Of a stretch of 64,000 nt of DNA, positions 11,299 through 20,859 are shown one piece after another (position 1 is the stretch's first letter; each line of letters starts with the position of its first letter). The notes beneath the pieces were generated by a model. That model worked only from the letters and a program-made list of their open reading frames with translations, was not told the origin of the DNA and searched no databases. Origin of the DNA: Naegleria lovaniensis (Eukaryota > Heterolobosea > Eutetramitea > Acrasida > Naegleriidae); contig NW_025407859.1 in the NCBI RefSeq assembly GCF_003324165.1, forward strand, positions 1-64,000, written 5' to 3'. A program made the position numbers and the translations under genes.

Positions 11299-13918
11299 AT
11301 GCGTTCCTTCTCTCTGTCCCATCATCATCATCACGAGCATGCTCCTTTCAAATCTTCATGGTTACTATCGGTCGGATCAAATAATTTATGGAGGATGAAA
11401 AAGGGAGGATTATTATCTGTTTCGTCCCGAAATGTTCATGATCATTATAAATTCAATAACATGATGATTCATCATGGGTTCAAGACAGGATTACCTGAAT
11501 GCTCATCTGTCATCATGGCTGTGAGTGGTAAAAACACCACGATGAAGAGTAATTTTAATATCATGTGTTCCCAACAAGAACAGCAAATTCGGAATTTTGG
11601 AAGGACTTTACGAAATTTACAAACACATTGCACAACCACTACGAATGTAAATACAAATTCTACTCAAATTTCATCCAAAGATCATGTTGAGAGTCAATAC
11701 AACACGACACAACAAGAACAGCAACAACAATCACATTCAACACTTTTTAGAAGGGTTTTAAAAATACTTAAATTATTAGTCATGTTGGAATTGGGTCTGA
11801 TTGGATTAGCTGCGTTTTTATATGGAGCCATGAAATTTTGCATTTGGTTGTTTCATTTCTCAGATATTGAAAATCCATATAGTCAGCTGTATAACAAGCA
11901 ATTATTGGAGCTATTGACACCTATCATTCAGCTATTTGAAGGAATAGATAGGTACGTAGATTATGGAATTATTGGACATTCATTTCTTGTGAATGCATTC
12001 TTATTCATCTCAATTTGCAAATGACAAACAATTTTGACTTCTACCACAATTCAGATATCTTAAAACAATGTCAACCATCTTAATTATTGGCTTGGAATAT
12101 TTTTGGTTATTGACAACTTCCAATATTAATCCTCATTATTGGTTCACTGAGAAACCAGACAAGACCTCTCCAGAATTCATTTCAAAAAAGAAGCAATTAC
12201 ACACCAAGTCTGCACATCGCCTACTTGCTCTCTTTTCAGAAAATAAGGGAGTTTACATCAAGTTGGGGCAGCATATCGCTTCTCTAGGCGGTTTCCTACC
12301 AGGTAAGTGTCTCTTAGGAATATCTTGAGCTGTGTCAACTTGGTTAAATTGTGAACTGACATTTGGTGTAACGCTATAACTCTAGACGAATACATTCAAG
12401 TACTATCAGTGATGCGAGATCGCGCTCCCACCATCTCCTTCGACAATGTTAAAAAAATTATTTATCAAGATTTTGGAAGAACTGTTGAAGAATTATTTGA
12501 ATATTTTGATCCAAATCCATTAGCCTCAGGATCGATTGCGCAGGTATGTCATTCTTTTGATAAATTTATTATTAATCATTTATAGGTTCATAGAGCCAAA
12601 ACAAAAGATGGAAAGACAGTGGCCGTAAAAGTTCAATATCACTTTGTGCGATTTTATTTTGCCGGTGACATGTATACACGAGAGGCTGCTACAAAATTGA
12701 GTATTCGTCTCTATTACATGCAAGAGGATCCAAAAAATATTGATGAATTATTGGAAGTGAACGACCAATTTAACAATGAAATTAAGGATAGTTTGAATTC
12801 AGAATTGAATTTTATCCATGAAGCTGAGAATGCAAAACTAGCTGCTGCTAATTTTAAAGGATCTCGTCCCGATGTCTACATTCCAAAAGTCTATGATCAT
12901 TTAACAAGCTCACGAGTATTAACCATGGAATTTATTGAAAATGCTTGCAATGCCAATGATGTCAACAGAATTCGACAAATGGGCTTTAACGAAACTGATA
13001 TTGCTGCCCGAATTATTTCCACATTTGCTGAGCAATTATTTATTCATGGCCATTTGCATGGAGATTGTCATCAATCGAATGTGTTTGTGAGACAGAATCC
13101 TGAAAAGCCATCAGAGCCGCAAATAGTAATTCTAGATCATGGTCTGTACAAGCATTTGGGAGATGATTTCCGTCAAAAGTATGCTCAATTTTGGGTCTCT
13201 ATTGTGTTAAACGACAAGAAAGGAATGCAAGAATATTGTCGTTCTCTTGGAATTAAGGATTACAAGTTGTATGCTTCCATGATCATGATGCAAGGTCTGG
13301 ATAGCAATGGAGAATTATCGACTTGGTCTGAGAAGCAAATGACGGAGGAAGACTTTGCCAAGTTCAGCGAACAATTTCAATCCAAACGAAGTGAATTTAT
13401 GAATATTTATAGACACATGCCAAAAGAAATGCTTTTAATTTCTAGGACTGATAATATTCTTCGATCTCTGAATCGAGAATTGGGAGCAAAAGTGAATCGA
13501 TTCTCGATCATGGCAAGAATTGCAGCTAAGGTAAGTGTTTTTCATGATGTCATCATGTTCATACATTTTATTCATTCTTTCAATAATGGAATATTTATGA
13601 TCATTTAATTGGTGAACACCACTTTGTTAAAATTCAATTTGAATCGTATTCACTAAAAATTTTTCACATGGACTGACTCATCAGGGAGCCTCCATGAAAA
13701 CTAGTGAGAATTTGCATTCATGGACTCAAAGATTTAGAAGATGGCGAAGTGAAATGTATTTTGAATTTAGATTGCTTATCATTTCTGTACAGACATGGTT
13801 CATATCTTTGGTGTTGAAGTTGTTTGGCACTGAACGATTTTTCAAGACACAACAAGAACTCTTCGAAACAACCGAATTCACGGAAGCAGAGATTTCACAG
13901 TTAGAGCCTCAAAGCTGA
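11299..13918 (+). CDS. ABC1/ADCK1-like atypical kinase, probably mitochondrial
   Basis: Five exons (11299-11951, 12055-12302, 12386-12543, 12586-13530, 13685-13918) join in frame to 745 residues. The family-defining KxGQ motif reads YIKLGQHIASL. The A-rich/ATP loop region is PLASGSIAQVHRA, the ATP lysine lies in VAVKVQ, the catalytic segment is HLHGDCHQSNVFV and the metal motif is LDHGLY. The DHG-LY signature points to ADCK1 rather than COQ8, whose members support coenzyme Q synthesis. The basic, Ser/His-rich N terminus without acidic residues could be a mitochondrial presequence, and a hydrophobic stretch (LVMLELGLIGLAAFLYGAM) around residue 170 is a likely membrane anchor. All introns are GT-AG, 42-154 nt. 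Substrate is unknown; ADCK1 relatives act in mitochondrial lipid and cristae biology. Confidence 0.88.
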
Positions 13919-14049
13919 TCTTTTTCAATCAATAAATGATTTAAATCGTTAAAAGGCACTGTATCATAGTTGGACCACTCAATAAAAATCTTTGAACAAG
14001 CAGCAAAAGAATCACTAAAAAGTCAACAGAATATATTTTATTTTTGAGA

Positions 14050-16149
14050 TTAATCAACATCTTCCATCAAGGATTCAGCAGCAGGTTCCTCTGCAACTTC
14101 TTCCTTCTTCTCCTCAGAAGAGGAGGCTGAAGTAGTTTCATCTTCATCAATGCTCAAACCGAGCTTGATCATTCTGTGAATTCTCGATGCATAAATACTT
14201 GGTTCTTCCAATGAGAATCCAGAGGTCAACAATGAAGTATCGAACAAGAGCCAGACCAAATCTCTCAAGGTCTTGTCAGCCTTGTTAGCTTCAGCCTTCT
14301 TTCTCAATTCATTGACAATCGAGTTTTCTGGGTTAATTTCCATAGTCTTCTTGGAAACCATGTAAGCAGCCATCGAGTTATCCTTCAATGCTTGAGCCTT
14401 CATGATTCTTTCCATGTTGGCACTCCATCCATATTCACCAGTGACCAAACAACAAGGAGAGTCACCAAGTCGGTCAGAAACAACCACCTTTTCAACCTTG
14501 TCACCCAAAATATCCTTCATCAACTTGCACAAAGATTCAAAAGAGGCCTTCAATTCTTCCTTCTTCTTCTTTTCCTCTTCAGTTTCTGGCAACTTGAGTC
14601 CTTCCTTGGTGACGCAAACAAGCTTTTTACCATCAAATTCCTTCAATTGTTGAACCATGTATTCATCGATTGGGTCGGTCATGTACAAGACTTCAAAGCC
14701 CTTCTTGGTACACTTTTCAATGAATGGAGATTTGGAAACAGCCTTCTTGCTTTCACCAGTAATGTAGTAAATATCTTCTTGACCTTCCTTCATTCTTTCC
14801 ACATATTCCTTGAAACTGGTCCAATCGTCACCAGAAGTGGTCGAGTGGAATCTTAACAATTCAGCCAACTTTTGTCTGTTTTGAGAATCTTCATGGATAC
14901 CCAACTTCAAGTTCTTTCCGAATGCTTCATAAAAGGCCTTGAAATCTTCCTTGTTTTCAGCAATTTCAGAGAACATTTCAATACACTTCTTGACCAAGTT
15001 CTTTCGGATGACCTTCATGATCTTGTTTTGTTGCAAGTGTTCACGAGAAATGTTCAATGGCAAGTCCTCACTGTCTACAATACCCTTGATAAAGTTCAAG
15101 TATTCTGGAATTAATTCTTCACAATTGTCCATAATGAAGACTCTTCTCACATAGAGTTTGATATTGTTCAACTTTTTCTTTGGTTCGAACAAGTCGAATG
15201 GAGCACGTTTTGGAGCGAACAAGATGGCCTTGAATTCGAGTTGACCTTCCACAGAAAAGTGCTTGACTGCCAAATGTTCCTCCCAATCGTTGGTCAAGGC
15301 CTTATAAAAGCTTGCATATTCTTCCTTGGTGACAGACTTGGGGTCACGAGTCCAGAGAGGCTTTGTCTTGTTGAGCAATTCCCATTCATGAGTGACTTCC
15401 TTGACCTTTTTGGTCTTCTTCTCCTTGTCTTCCTCAACCTCTTCAATCTTTGGTTCTTCAGACTTGGATTCTTCCTTGGATTCTTCCTCCTCCTCTTCAA
15501 CCTCCTTTTCACTAGTCTTTTCGACATATAATGAAATTGGATAACCAATAAATTCAGAGTGCTTCTTGACGAGATCCTTCAATCTTCTCTCTTCCAAAAA
15601 TTCCAATTGATCCTCCTTCATGTGCAAGATGATTTTAGTACCACGAGTGATTCTTTCACCAGTCTCGTCCAAAGTAATGGTAAAGCTACCACCTGCAGCA
15701 GATTCCCAAATGTATTGTTCGTCATCATTGTGTTTGGTAACGACCACCACTCGATCAGCAACCAAATAAGCACTGTAAAAACCGACACCAAATTGACCGA
15801 TCAAGCTAATATCAGCACCTGCTTGGAGCATTTCCATGAATTGTTTAGTACCAGATCTTGCGATAGTACCCAAACAATTAATTAAATCAGCCTTAGTCAT
15901 ACCCACACCTGAATCTTGGATAGTGAGTGTCTTGTTAGCCTTATCTGGGATGATTCTAATATATAATTCTCTTTCAGTGTCCAAAACGGAAGGCTCAGTC
16001 AAACTTAAATGACGAATTTTATCCAAAGCATCAGAAGAATTTGAAATCAATTCTCTCAAGAAGATTTCCTTGTTACTGTAGAAAGTATTGATGATTAAAC
16101 TCATCAATTGATTGATTTCAGCTTGGAATTTGAAAGTTTCAGTGGACAT
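14050..16149 (-). CDS. HSP90: cytosolic HSP90 chaperone
   Basis: Single exon of 699 residues, ATG at 16149. The GHKL ATPase domain shows [26 protein letters not shown] and [16 protein letters not shown] charged Glu/Lys-rich linker follows near residues 212-255, then the middle domain with the catalytic-arginine loop region ([16 protein letters not shown]) and the C-terminal dimerisation domain. The protein ends SLMEDVD, the cytosolic TPR-cochaperone anchor with Asp in place of the second Glu of MEEVD. It is an ATP-driven clamp that folds kinases and receptors. There is no ER signal or KDEL. Codon use is strongly biased towards a few codons (AAG, TTG, ACC, GTC), as expected for a highly expressed gene. 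Confidence 0.98.
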   Translation of the reverse strand: MSTETFKFQAEINQLMSLIINTFYSNKEIFLRELISNSSDALDKIRHLSLTEPSVLDTERELYIRIIPDKANKTLTIQDSGVGMTKADLINCLGTIARSGTKQFMEMLQAGADISLIGQFGVGFYSAYLVADRVVVVTKHNDDEQYIWESAAGGSFTITLDETGERITRGTKIILHMKEDQLEFLEERRLKDLVKKHSEFIGYPISLYVEKTSEKEVEEEEEESKEESKSEEPKIEEVEEDKEKKTKKVKEVTHEWELLNKTKPLWTRDPKSVTKEEYASFYKALTNDWEEHLAVKHFSVEGQLEFKAILFAPKRAPFDLFEPKKKLNNIKLYVRRVFIMDNCEELIPEYLNFIKGIVDSEDLPLNISREHLQQNKIMKVIRKNLVKKCIEMFSEIAENKEDFKAFYEAFGKNLKLGIHEDSQNRQKLAELLRFHSTTSGDDWTSFKEYVERMKEGQEDIYYITGESKKAVSKSPFIEKCTKKGFEVLYMTDPIDEYMVQQLKEFDGKKLVCVTKEGLKLPETEEEKKKKEELKASFESLCKLMKDILGDKVEKVVVSDRLGDSPCCLVTGEYGWSANMERIMKAQALKDNSMAAYMVSKKTMEINPENSIVNELRKKAEANKADKTLRDLVWLLFDTSLLTSGFSLEEPSIYASRIHRMIKLGLSIDEDETTSASSSEEKKEEVAEEPAAESLMEDVD

Positions 16150-16781
16150 GATTGGGTGTTGTATGGGTGTTGAGTATTTTTTTTCGCAGAGGTTTGTTGC
16201 TGCTGTGGAATTCGGAACAGATTACCGAGTATTTATCGTGCTCTCGGAATTTGGTTGTAACGTGATGTGGGCCGTGTTCCGAGAGGGAGCAATCATCAAT
16301 GATTTTATCGATAAACACGGAAAAGATTGAACACCACTACCCAATTACTAAATGAAAAGACTATGCTCAGTTGTTGATGACTATTTAGACTTTTTTGTTT
16401 TATTTGTTGCTACCTTCTTCATCAAAGGAAGAAAGAGAACATCTTCTGTTGGCAAATGATCCTGTTCTCTTGTCTCACTTGGCAGATTACATCTCCATAT
16501 GCCATAGGGAGTGTCTAGACACTGAGGATTGTAGCCGTATAGATCATTTCAGTGAATGGTGTGACAGACAATCTGGATGAATATTGATAACAAAACATAC
16601 TTTAATGATCGAGGTTATTCGATTGATCTTGTTCTAAACCACTTGCTTTATTTTGGTCCTATTACATTTAAAGTCTGCTCGTTCATCGTTTTTTCTTTCA
16701 GGACAATCCCTTACTACAACTAAAATTTCAGAATTGATTGATTCTGGCATAGTTTATGAATCGGTTACTTGAAATGTCATC
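16150..16781. other. HSP90 upstream region
   Basis: This 630-bp gap contains the HSP90 promoter, on its left. A 9-bp perfect inverted repeat CTCTCGGAA (16241-16249) / TTCCGAGAG (16277-16285) sits about 100 bp upstream of the HSP90 ATG. I do not see a run of canonical heat-shock elements. A 61-residue frame at 16395-16580 has no ATG and no recognisable product. Confidence 0.4.
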
Positions 16782-16782
16782 T

Positions 16783-17097
16783 CAGTGGGGATTTTTAATC
16801 TCACACCCACACAGGTTGGGTGAGTTGAGATTAAACGCCGTACCTCACACCCACCCGCTCATTTCACACCCAAAAAATTTTTGAATTAATGAATATCAAG
16901 TTAAAAACAGTGATAAACTCTTTGTTTAAATTTGAATTAAACAAAGATGATCACATCGTGATATTTTTTATGAAAGGTTGACGAACAGGTTTTGGACCTG
17001 TGTTGTGTTTGAGATTAAACGCCGTCCTCACGCCCAACTCACCCAATCCCGGGTTCATTTTTGCTGGGTGTGTGGGTCTGCGATTAAAAATCCTCAG
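16783..17097 (+). mobile_element. MITE-like, internally deleted PIF/Harbinger derivative
   Basis: Its left ~105 bp match the left end of the adjacent full element with about three differences, and its right ~100 bp match the full element's right end with about three differences. The ~110-bp centre is non-coding and includes a 10-bp inverted repeat (16920-16929 / 16937-16946). It lies head-to-tail directly before the autonomous element, and the two share the CAG trinucleotide at 17095-17097. The same CAG flanks the outer ends, which fits a 3-bp target duplication, but the exact cut site is not decided. Confidence 0.85.
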
Positions 17098-17219
17098 TGG
17101 GGATTTTTAATCTCACACCCACACAGGTTGGGTGAGTTGAGATTAAACGCCGTACCTCACACCCACCCACCCATTTCACACTCAAAAAATTTTTGAATAA
17201 AGAAATATCAATAAATTTA

Positions 17220-18431
17220 TTATTCATCATCGTGCATTCTATCAATGACACTGATGGAGAGTTCAGTGGTTTCTGTTGAAGAAAGAGCTTCAAATGAATA
17301 CGTGTCATTGACAATAAATCCTTCGGAGGTTGTAAGAACTATTCTGTTCAATAAATCAGTAAAAGTACACACCCCTAAAGTTACTCTTTCCTGAAGGAAT
17401 GAAAGAAAATCACCAGACAAGTAAATCAATACTTTGATGTCAGAAACAACTACCTTCTTTCTTTTTCCATTATAAGACAACACAACAACCTTATCTTTGC
17501 CCTGATGTGACTTCATAAGAGTGTTGGCCAGTTCGAATGTCTCCGTTAATTTATCCAATACTTCGGCCCACTTCTCACTGTTTCTATAGAATGTCATATG
17601 TTGAATGGTATGCATGCGCTGAATATCTGTTCTTTCTTGGATAGCATTTCTTCTACGATCGGTGTCTTGAATATCACGTTCAACAAGATCAATTACATTG
17701 TCTTCTGGATTAGAATTAAGTTCTCCGGTGGTCAATAAAAATTGTTGATTATCACGTTCAATATCCCACACTTCTTTCAAAATGGGATTACTTGGTTCAA
17801 ATAAATCAAAAGTTCTCAAAATCAATAAATTTGTTAAAGGAAAAGCAATGATGGAACCTTGTTGCAAATCACCAACTGTCTTAAATTCAGATGTCACGAC
17901 TGATGATGGTAAGAGTAAATTTTTCTTACTTGCATCGTGGGACTTGATTGTAATTTTAGCAAATTGGTTGTATGGATATGTTTTACCGTGGCAATGGAAT
18001 AAATCTTCGTTATTAGATGGATTTGCACTCAAGATGGTACCTTTACCAATAACTACCTCGTCAATACATAATTCGACATCTTGATTAATTTTCAGAGTGT
18101 GATTATTAAATTTCTCTGAGAGTTTTGATCTATATTCAATAATTTCCTTTTTCAATTCCTCCTTCAATCTGCGATACTTTTCAGCACAACTCTTGTCACC
18201 ACGCACATGCCAATTCCATTCTTTGTTGTCAAATAATTCCTTAATTTTTCTCGCAACCTTTTCCCAATCCTTGTCTTGTTTGTAAAGTTGTAATGCAGCA
18301 AGGACTTCAGAGTCTGTCCATCGTTTTCCCGTGCTGGATTGGTCCTGTGATTGATTGCTACTTGATGCTTGACTTGAGTTAGGTTGAGTGTTGGTTGGTT
18401 TTTGCTTCTTCTTGGGTTGAGTATTGGCCAT
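17220..18431 (-). CDS. transposon Myb/SANT-like DNA-binding protein
   Basis: A 403-residue protein whose ATG at 18431 follows a run of A's (minus strand); the open frame extends upstream only from a TTG. Residues about 35-95 form a trihelix/SANT-like domain (KRWTDSEVLAALQLYKQDKD, EKVARKIKELF, EKYRRLKEELKKEI), after a Gln/Ser/Asn-rich lead with a basic KKKQK motif. The remainder has no family I recognise. In PIF/Harbinger elements the Myb-like partner binds the element's DNA and helps the transposase enter the nucleus and act; that role is inferred here from position and family. Confidence 0.85.
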   Translation of the reverse strand: MANTQPKKKQKPTNTQPNSSQASSSNQSQDQSSTGKRWTDSEVLAALQLYKQDKDWEKVARKIKELFDNKEWNWHVRGDKSCAEKYRRLKEELKKEIIEYRSKLSEKFNNHTLKINQDVELCIDEVVIGKGTILSANPSNNEDLFHCHGKTYPYNQFAKITIKSHDASKKNLLLPSSVVTSEFKTVGDLQQGSIIAFPLTNLLILRTFDLFEPSNPILKEVWDIERDNQQFLLTTGELNSNPEDNVIDLVERDIQDTDRRRNAIQERTDIQRMHTIQHMTFYRNSEKWAEVLDKLTETFELANTLMKSHQGKDKVVVLSYNGKRKKVVVSDIKVLIYLSGDFLSFLQERVTLGVCTFTDLLNRIVLTTSEGFIVNDTYSFEALSSTETTELSISVIDRMHDDE

Positions 18432-18500
18432 TGTTTTTTTTAATGGATGATTCTTCAAAACAATACTAGTCAACTACGTTAAATAGGGTTGGTGAATTAT

Positions 18501-18580
18501 GTAACGGTTGTAACGGTTGTAACGGTTAATTGTTGTAAATTTACAATAGTTTGAGAAAATATGTAATATTGTAATATTAC
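18501..18580. promoter_or_regulatory. tandem Myb-type sites in the transposon's divergent promoter
   Basis: Between the two divergent ATGs (18431 and 18599) lie three 9-bp tandem units TAACGGTT(G/A) at 18502-18528, each containing the Myb recognition core (C/T)AAC(G/T)G. Two A+T palindromes follow: TGTAAATTTACA (18534-18545) and GTAATATTAC (18571-18580). The natural candidate binder is the element's own Myb-like protein; this is inference. Confidence 0.55.
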
Positions 18581-18598
18581 AATGCAAACTGAAAAAAA

Positions 18599-19855
18599 AT
18601 GCTGCCTAATACATTACATGTCGTCATCACTTATTTAATGATGGCAGCAACTGTCATCATTACTCATCCTGAGTTGATTGATTACCCAGGTGTAAATAGT
18701 CATATCAATGTCAATAGTTTCATATCAAAATTAAATAACCTACAACAAGAATTGTTGATGTATAAAGCATGCTCATGGGATGAAAAGTATTTGAAAAGAC
18801 TTCAATTACTTGCTTGCTCATTAATCCCTCCAGTAATGCCTTTGCCACCAGAAGAGCCATATTATACTTCCAAAAAATTTAGAACTAAAACTCCATTTTG
18901 TGGGCAAGGACGAAGTCAATACCGAAAACCAAAAAGTAAGGTGGAAGGAGTTGACAATTATGGAAAATGGGATGACGATAAGTTGATGGATTTCACTCAT
19001 TTAACTCGTGCTGAGTTTGAAGAAATGTATTCTAGGATCAAATTAGAACTGTTAAAGCCAAGAAGATATTATGACTTGAGAAGAAATATCAATACTAAAC
19101 GTGAATACAGATACTCAAAACTTACTCCAAAAAACACATTACTGCTAATCTGTGTTTGGATGGGATCATATTCCAAATTTGCTCTGCTGTCAGAAATGTT
19201 TGGAGTTTCCAAAGGATATGTTTGCATGGAAATCAAACATATTATTCCCATATTATTATCGGCCTATATGAACGAGGTTGTTATGCCAGGACATTTGACT
19301 GTATTACAAGGAAGCTCTAACATTGATAGACTAGTAATAGGCGCGCTTGATGCAACGCATTTCAGAATCTCCAAGCCAAGTGTAGATCAGGCTATCTATT
19401 ATCGTGGTGACAAATGTATCCATTCTTTCATCGGACAAGCGTTAGTTGATCTTCAAGGCAGATTTTTACATTTTACGGTTGGTTTTCCTGGAAGCAAGAA
19501 CGACAAAGATGTATTATTCTTCAGTAATATCCAAAAATACTTACAGGGTGTGATGGTCCTTGCTGATGGTGGATATCAAGCAAAAACATTCAAACATGGA
19601 GTTGAATTGGTACTTCCAACATCAACCATCATCAGAAGTAAGCCTGATCTCTTTGTGCAACACAAATCTGAGAGAATGATTGTAGAAATGACCTTCGGAT
19701 ATGTAAAACGATTATCAGCAACGGCAACAAGATGGAGACAAAGAAAATCTTTGCTTCCATATGTTGCAATGGTAGCTGTTCTATGTTCGAACGCTATTTT
19801 GAAAAGCAATCCGTTGGTTAAAACCATGCCAAACACTTTGTTCAAATTTCAATAA
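18599..19855 (+). CDS. PIF/Harbinger (HARBI1-like) DDE transposase
   Basis: A 418-residue protein with the ATG at 18599 after an A-run. The DDE nuclease fold (DDE_Tnp_4 type) occupies about residues 245-400. Its first Asp is D251 (GALDATHFRI), the second D323 (LADGGYQAK) and the Glu E363 (VEMTFGYVKR). A helix-turn-helix-like stretch precedes it around residues 175-215 (SEMFGVSKGYVCMEI). All three catalytic residues are present with no interruption. It cuts and pastes the element at the terminal repeats described for the parent transposon. Confidence 0.93.
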   Translation: MLPNTLHVVITYLMMAATVIITHPELIDYPGVNSHINVNSFISKLNNLQQELLMYKACSWDEKYLKRLQLLACSLIPPVMPLPPEEPYYTSKKFRTKTPFCGQGRSQYRKPKSKVEGVDNYGKWDDDKLMDFTHLTRAEFEEMYSRIKLELLKPRRYYDLRRNINTKREYRYSKLTPKNTLLLICVWMGSYSKFALLSEMFGVSKGYVCMEIKHIIPILLSAYMNEVVMPGHLTVLQGSSNIDRLVIGALDATHFRISKPSVDQAIYYRGDKCIHSFIGQALVDLQGRFLHFTVGFPGSKNDKDVLFFSNIQKYLQGVMVLADGGYQAKTFKHGVELVLPTSTIIRSKPDLFVQHKSERMIVEMTFGYVKRLSATATRWRQRKSLLPYVAMVAVLCSNAILKSNPLVKTMPNTLFKFQ

Positions 19856-20017
19856 TAAAACGCTGATGATCATCATATTTGTTGCAGAAATATTTTTTTT
19901 TGAAGATTGATTTGGATTTGTGTTGTGTTTGAGATTAAACGCCGTCCTCACACCCAACTCACCCAATCCCAGGTTCATTTTTGCTGGGTGTGTGGGTCTG
20001 AGATTAAAAATCCTCAG

Positions 20018-20859
20018 TGTATGCCAATTAAAATCTACAAAAGGGCGTCAGACAAGACTTTCTTGACAATTTAATTGTGCAGAATGCAAATTTTCCAATC
20101 GTGAAAGTGAGTTGTCAGCCAGTCATGCATTCCACAATGTTTCATTCATTCTCTTTATATAATTTTGGACGGGATGCCTGTCAGGAATATGACGACTCTC
20201 CCGCTACAACCTTTGGTTGTATGAACAGTGAGGTGCAAGAAATCAGGACGATTCTTGAGTTCTGGTTTGTTGAGTGAAACATCTTTGAGGACCTGTGATA
20301 GATTTATTGGATTCTTACGTGTCATGCTGCACCCAAAGGTTTTGTGGTTTATGAATATTTCTCTTGCTATTTGGCATCAATGCGTGAAACTTCAATTTCT
20401 GAAATTGAGAAAGGTAAGAACACAATGTGATTAATATGAGCGGATAAAAAAGGAATTCTGTTCGACCTGCCATCCAACACGATTCTGTTGTATGTGTTCG
20501 ATCTGAGGAGCAAGTCCAAAACGATTCATGTTTTTGTTGTTGTTGCATCTGCTGCTTTTGAAGTGTTTTTGTTCCAATTCAACTCCAACACATTCCAATT
20601 CGCAACAACAACATAAACGAAAAAAATCAAAAATATTTAAGCCAATCCTCTTTGGACCGCTGAAGATTTATATCAACGGATTTTGTTTTTTTTCAACGTT
20701 GAATTGTTCATCATTACCAACAAATAACTCATCCTAATTTTTTGGACAAATCAGGAGCGTGGTCAACAAGTTATAACACAGCAACAACAACCATATAAAA
20801 ATCAAAAAACTAGATTCAAATTTCTCATCATCATCACCAACCAGTACAACTTCCCGAAA
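20018..20859. other. intergenic, no supported gene
   Basis: This stretch separates the transposon from the next gene. It contains short frames of under 70 codons on both strands without a recognisable product, Gln/His-type CAA repeats near 20525-20620, and presumably the promoter and leader of the gene starting at 20860. Confidence 0.5.

Larger units (their letters stand above)
17095..20017 (+). mobile_element. PIF/Harbinger DNA transposon, apparently intact
   Basis: The 2.9-kb element has imperfect terminal inverted repeats (core GGATTTTTAATCTCA at both ends). Subterminal sequence GAGATTAAACGCCGT occurs at both ends in direct orientation. It carries the two genes diagnostic of PIF/Harbinger: a Myb/SANT-like protein on the minus strand and a DDE transposase on the plus strand, divergently transcribed. 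Both frames are open and full length, so the copy may be recent or active. CAG at 17095-17097 and 20015-20017 is compatible with a 3-bp target-site duplication. Confidence 0.93.

Noticed and set aside
14392-15885. Several long plus-strand frames opposite HSP90
   Set aside because: They are antisense shadows of a biased-codon gene; products are Phe/Leu-rich nonsense with no family, and the HSP90 frame is complete.
16395-16580. 61-codon frame upstream of the transposon
   Set aside because: No ATG, no homology, no splice partner found.
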